DNA from: Desulfurococcales archaeon
GTDB taxonomy: Archaea > Thermoproteota > Thermoprotei_A > Sulfolobales > Desulfurococcaceae
Length of the DNA stretch: 5,608 nt
Assembly (NCBI GenBank): GCA_015522345.1
Contig: WAML01000208.1
Location: forward strand, 1-5,608
Direction: 5' to 3'
Shown here one piece after another: positions 5,265-5,608 of this stretch. A model generated the notes under the pieces. The model made no database searches. It was not told the DNA's origin and saw only the letters and a program-made list of their open reading frames with translations. Numbering within the stretch: the first letter of the stretch is position 1; every line of letters begins with the position of its first letter. A program made the position numbers and the translations under genes.

Positions 5265-5608
5265 TTATTTAGTTTCTTTTTCTTTCTTTAGTGTTTCCTC
5301 AAATATTTCATGGAAGAAATACCAGAGCGCAAAAACACCTATTGCTAATCCTAGGCCCATGCTTATACCCCATGAAAGAGCTGTTTTTACTTCTTCAGAT
5401 AGAGCTGTGACATCAACTATCAATACCAGCGTTATAAAGAAGATCATTAGGAACATAAAGCCCCTCATCCGCGGCTCCATTTTTATTCTCTCAATGACAG
5501 CATCTAATGTTATAAATAAGAATATTATTAGGAAGGCGACGCTCGCTATTCTAGCCATATACTCTATAACTGTTGTAACAGTACCTATTTCTCTTGGGAA
5601 TATTATTG
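5265..5608 (-). CDS. Small membrane protein with about three TM segments, 5' end probably outside window
   Basis: I do not recognise a family. From the first in-window ATG (5558) the product is 97 aa with hydrophobic segments at about 5-22, 33-52 and 61-82. Basic residues occur in the loop ERIKMEPRMR (23-32), and the tail is charged (HEIFEETLKKEKETK). The loop and tail charges suggest that both face the cytoplasm on opposite sides of a TM pair, with the N-terminus outside. That ATG has no ribosome site before it. The frame stays open upstream to the window edge, reading IIFPREIGTVTTVIEY just before it, which looks like real protein and would lengthen the first hydrophobic region. The gene therefore most likely begins beyond base 5608. 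The stop is 38 bp upstream of the glycerate kinase start. A link to sugar or glycerate transport is not supported; three short segments do not make a known transporter. Confidence 0.7.
   Translation of the reverse strand, partial: IIFPREIGTVTTVIEYMARIASVAFLIIFLFITLDAVIERIKMEPRMRGFMFLMIFFITLVLIVDVTALSEEVKTALSWGISMGLGLAIGVFALWYFFHEIFEETLKKEKETK

Noticed and set aside
1..5608. Search for CRISPR arrays, tRNA genes, insertion sequences, toxin-antitoxin or defence genes
   Set aside because: No regularly spaced repeats, cloverleaf-like sequences, transposase motifs or defence-type domains were seen by eye. All sizeable frames fit housekeeping or unknown proteins.

Overview
The window looks like chromosomal DNA from a hyperthermophilic archaeon of the Thermoproteota (Crenarchaeota), plausibly a Desulfurococcales-like lineage. 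The evidence is an AT-rich genome with AGA/AGG arginine and ATA isoleucine codons, compact gene spacing, TATA-type promoter boxes, Shine-Dalgarno sites that complement the archaeal 16S 3' end, and archaeal-type gene families. These are a two-gene SufC/SufB iron-sulfur system, a SplB-like radical SAM protein and a MOFRL-type glycerate 2-kinase. The genus cannot be told from the sequence alone.

Layout. Positions 1-1938 hold a leftward operon, sufC followed by sufB, separated by 15 nt. sufB has no stop before the left edge and is slightly truncated at its C-terminus. Positions 1939-2127 are a divergent promoter region with several short palindromes and direct repeats. Positions 2128-2967 hold a rightward radical SAM protein gene. 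After an AT-rich gap of 139 nt with promoter-like elements comes a rightward gene of unknown function (3107-3838, GTG start). It converges with a leftward pair: the glycerate 2-kinase gene (3871-5226) and, upstream of it, a small membrane protein gene (from 5265). The reading frame of the membrane protein stays open through the right edge, so its true start probably lies outside the window.

How the genes fit together. SufC (ATPase) and SufB (scaffold) should form a SufB2C2-type Fe-S assembly complex. SufB carries the residues that align by hand with E. coli SufB C254, C405 and E434. The divergent neighbour is a radical SAM enzyme that would need a [4Fe-4S] cluster, and the two transcription units share one short control region. 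Glycerate 2-kinase would feed glycerate from a non-phosphorylative or branched Entner-Doudoroff route into lower glycolysis as 2-phosphoglycerate. The unknown protein and the membrane protein could not be tied to a pathway. I found no tRNA, rRNA, CRISPR array, insertion sequence or obvious defence system. The region reads as ordinary core genome with a few points worth checking.
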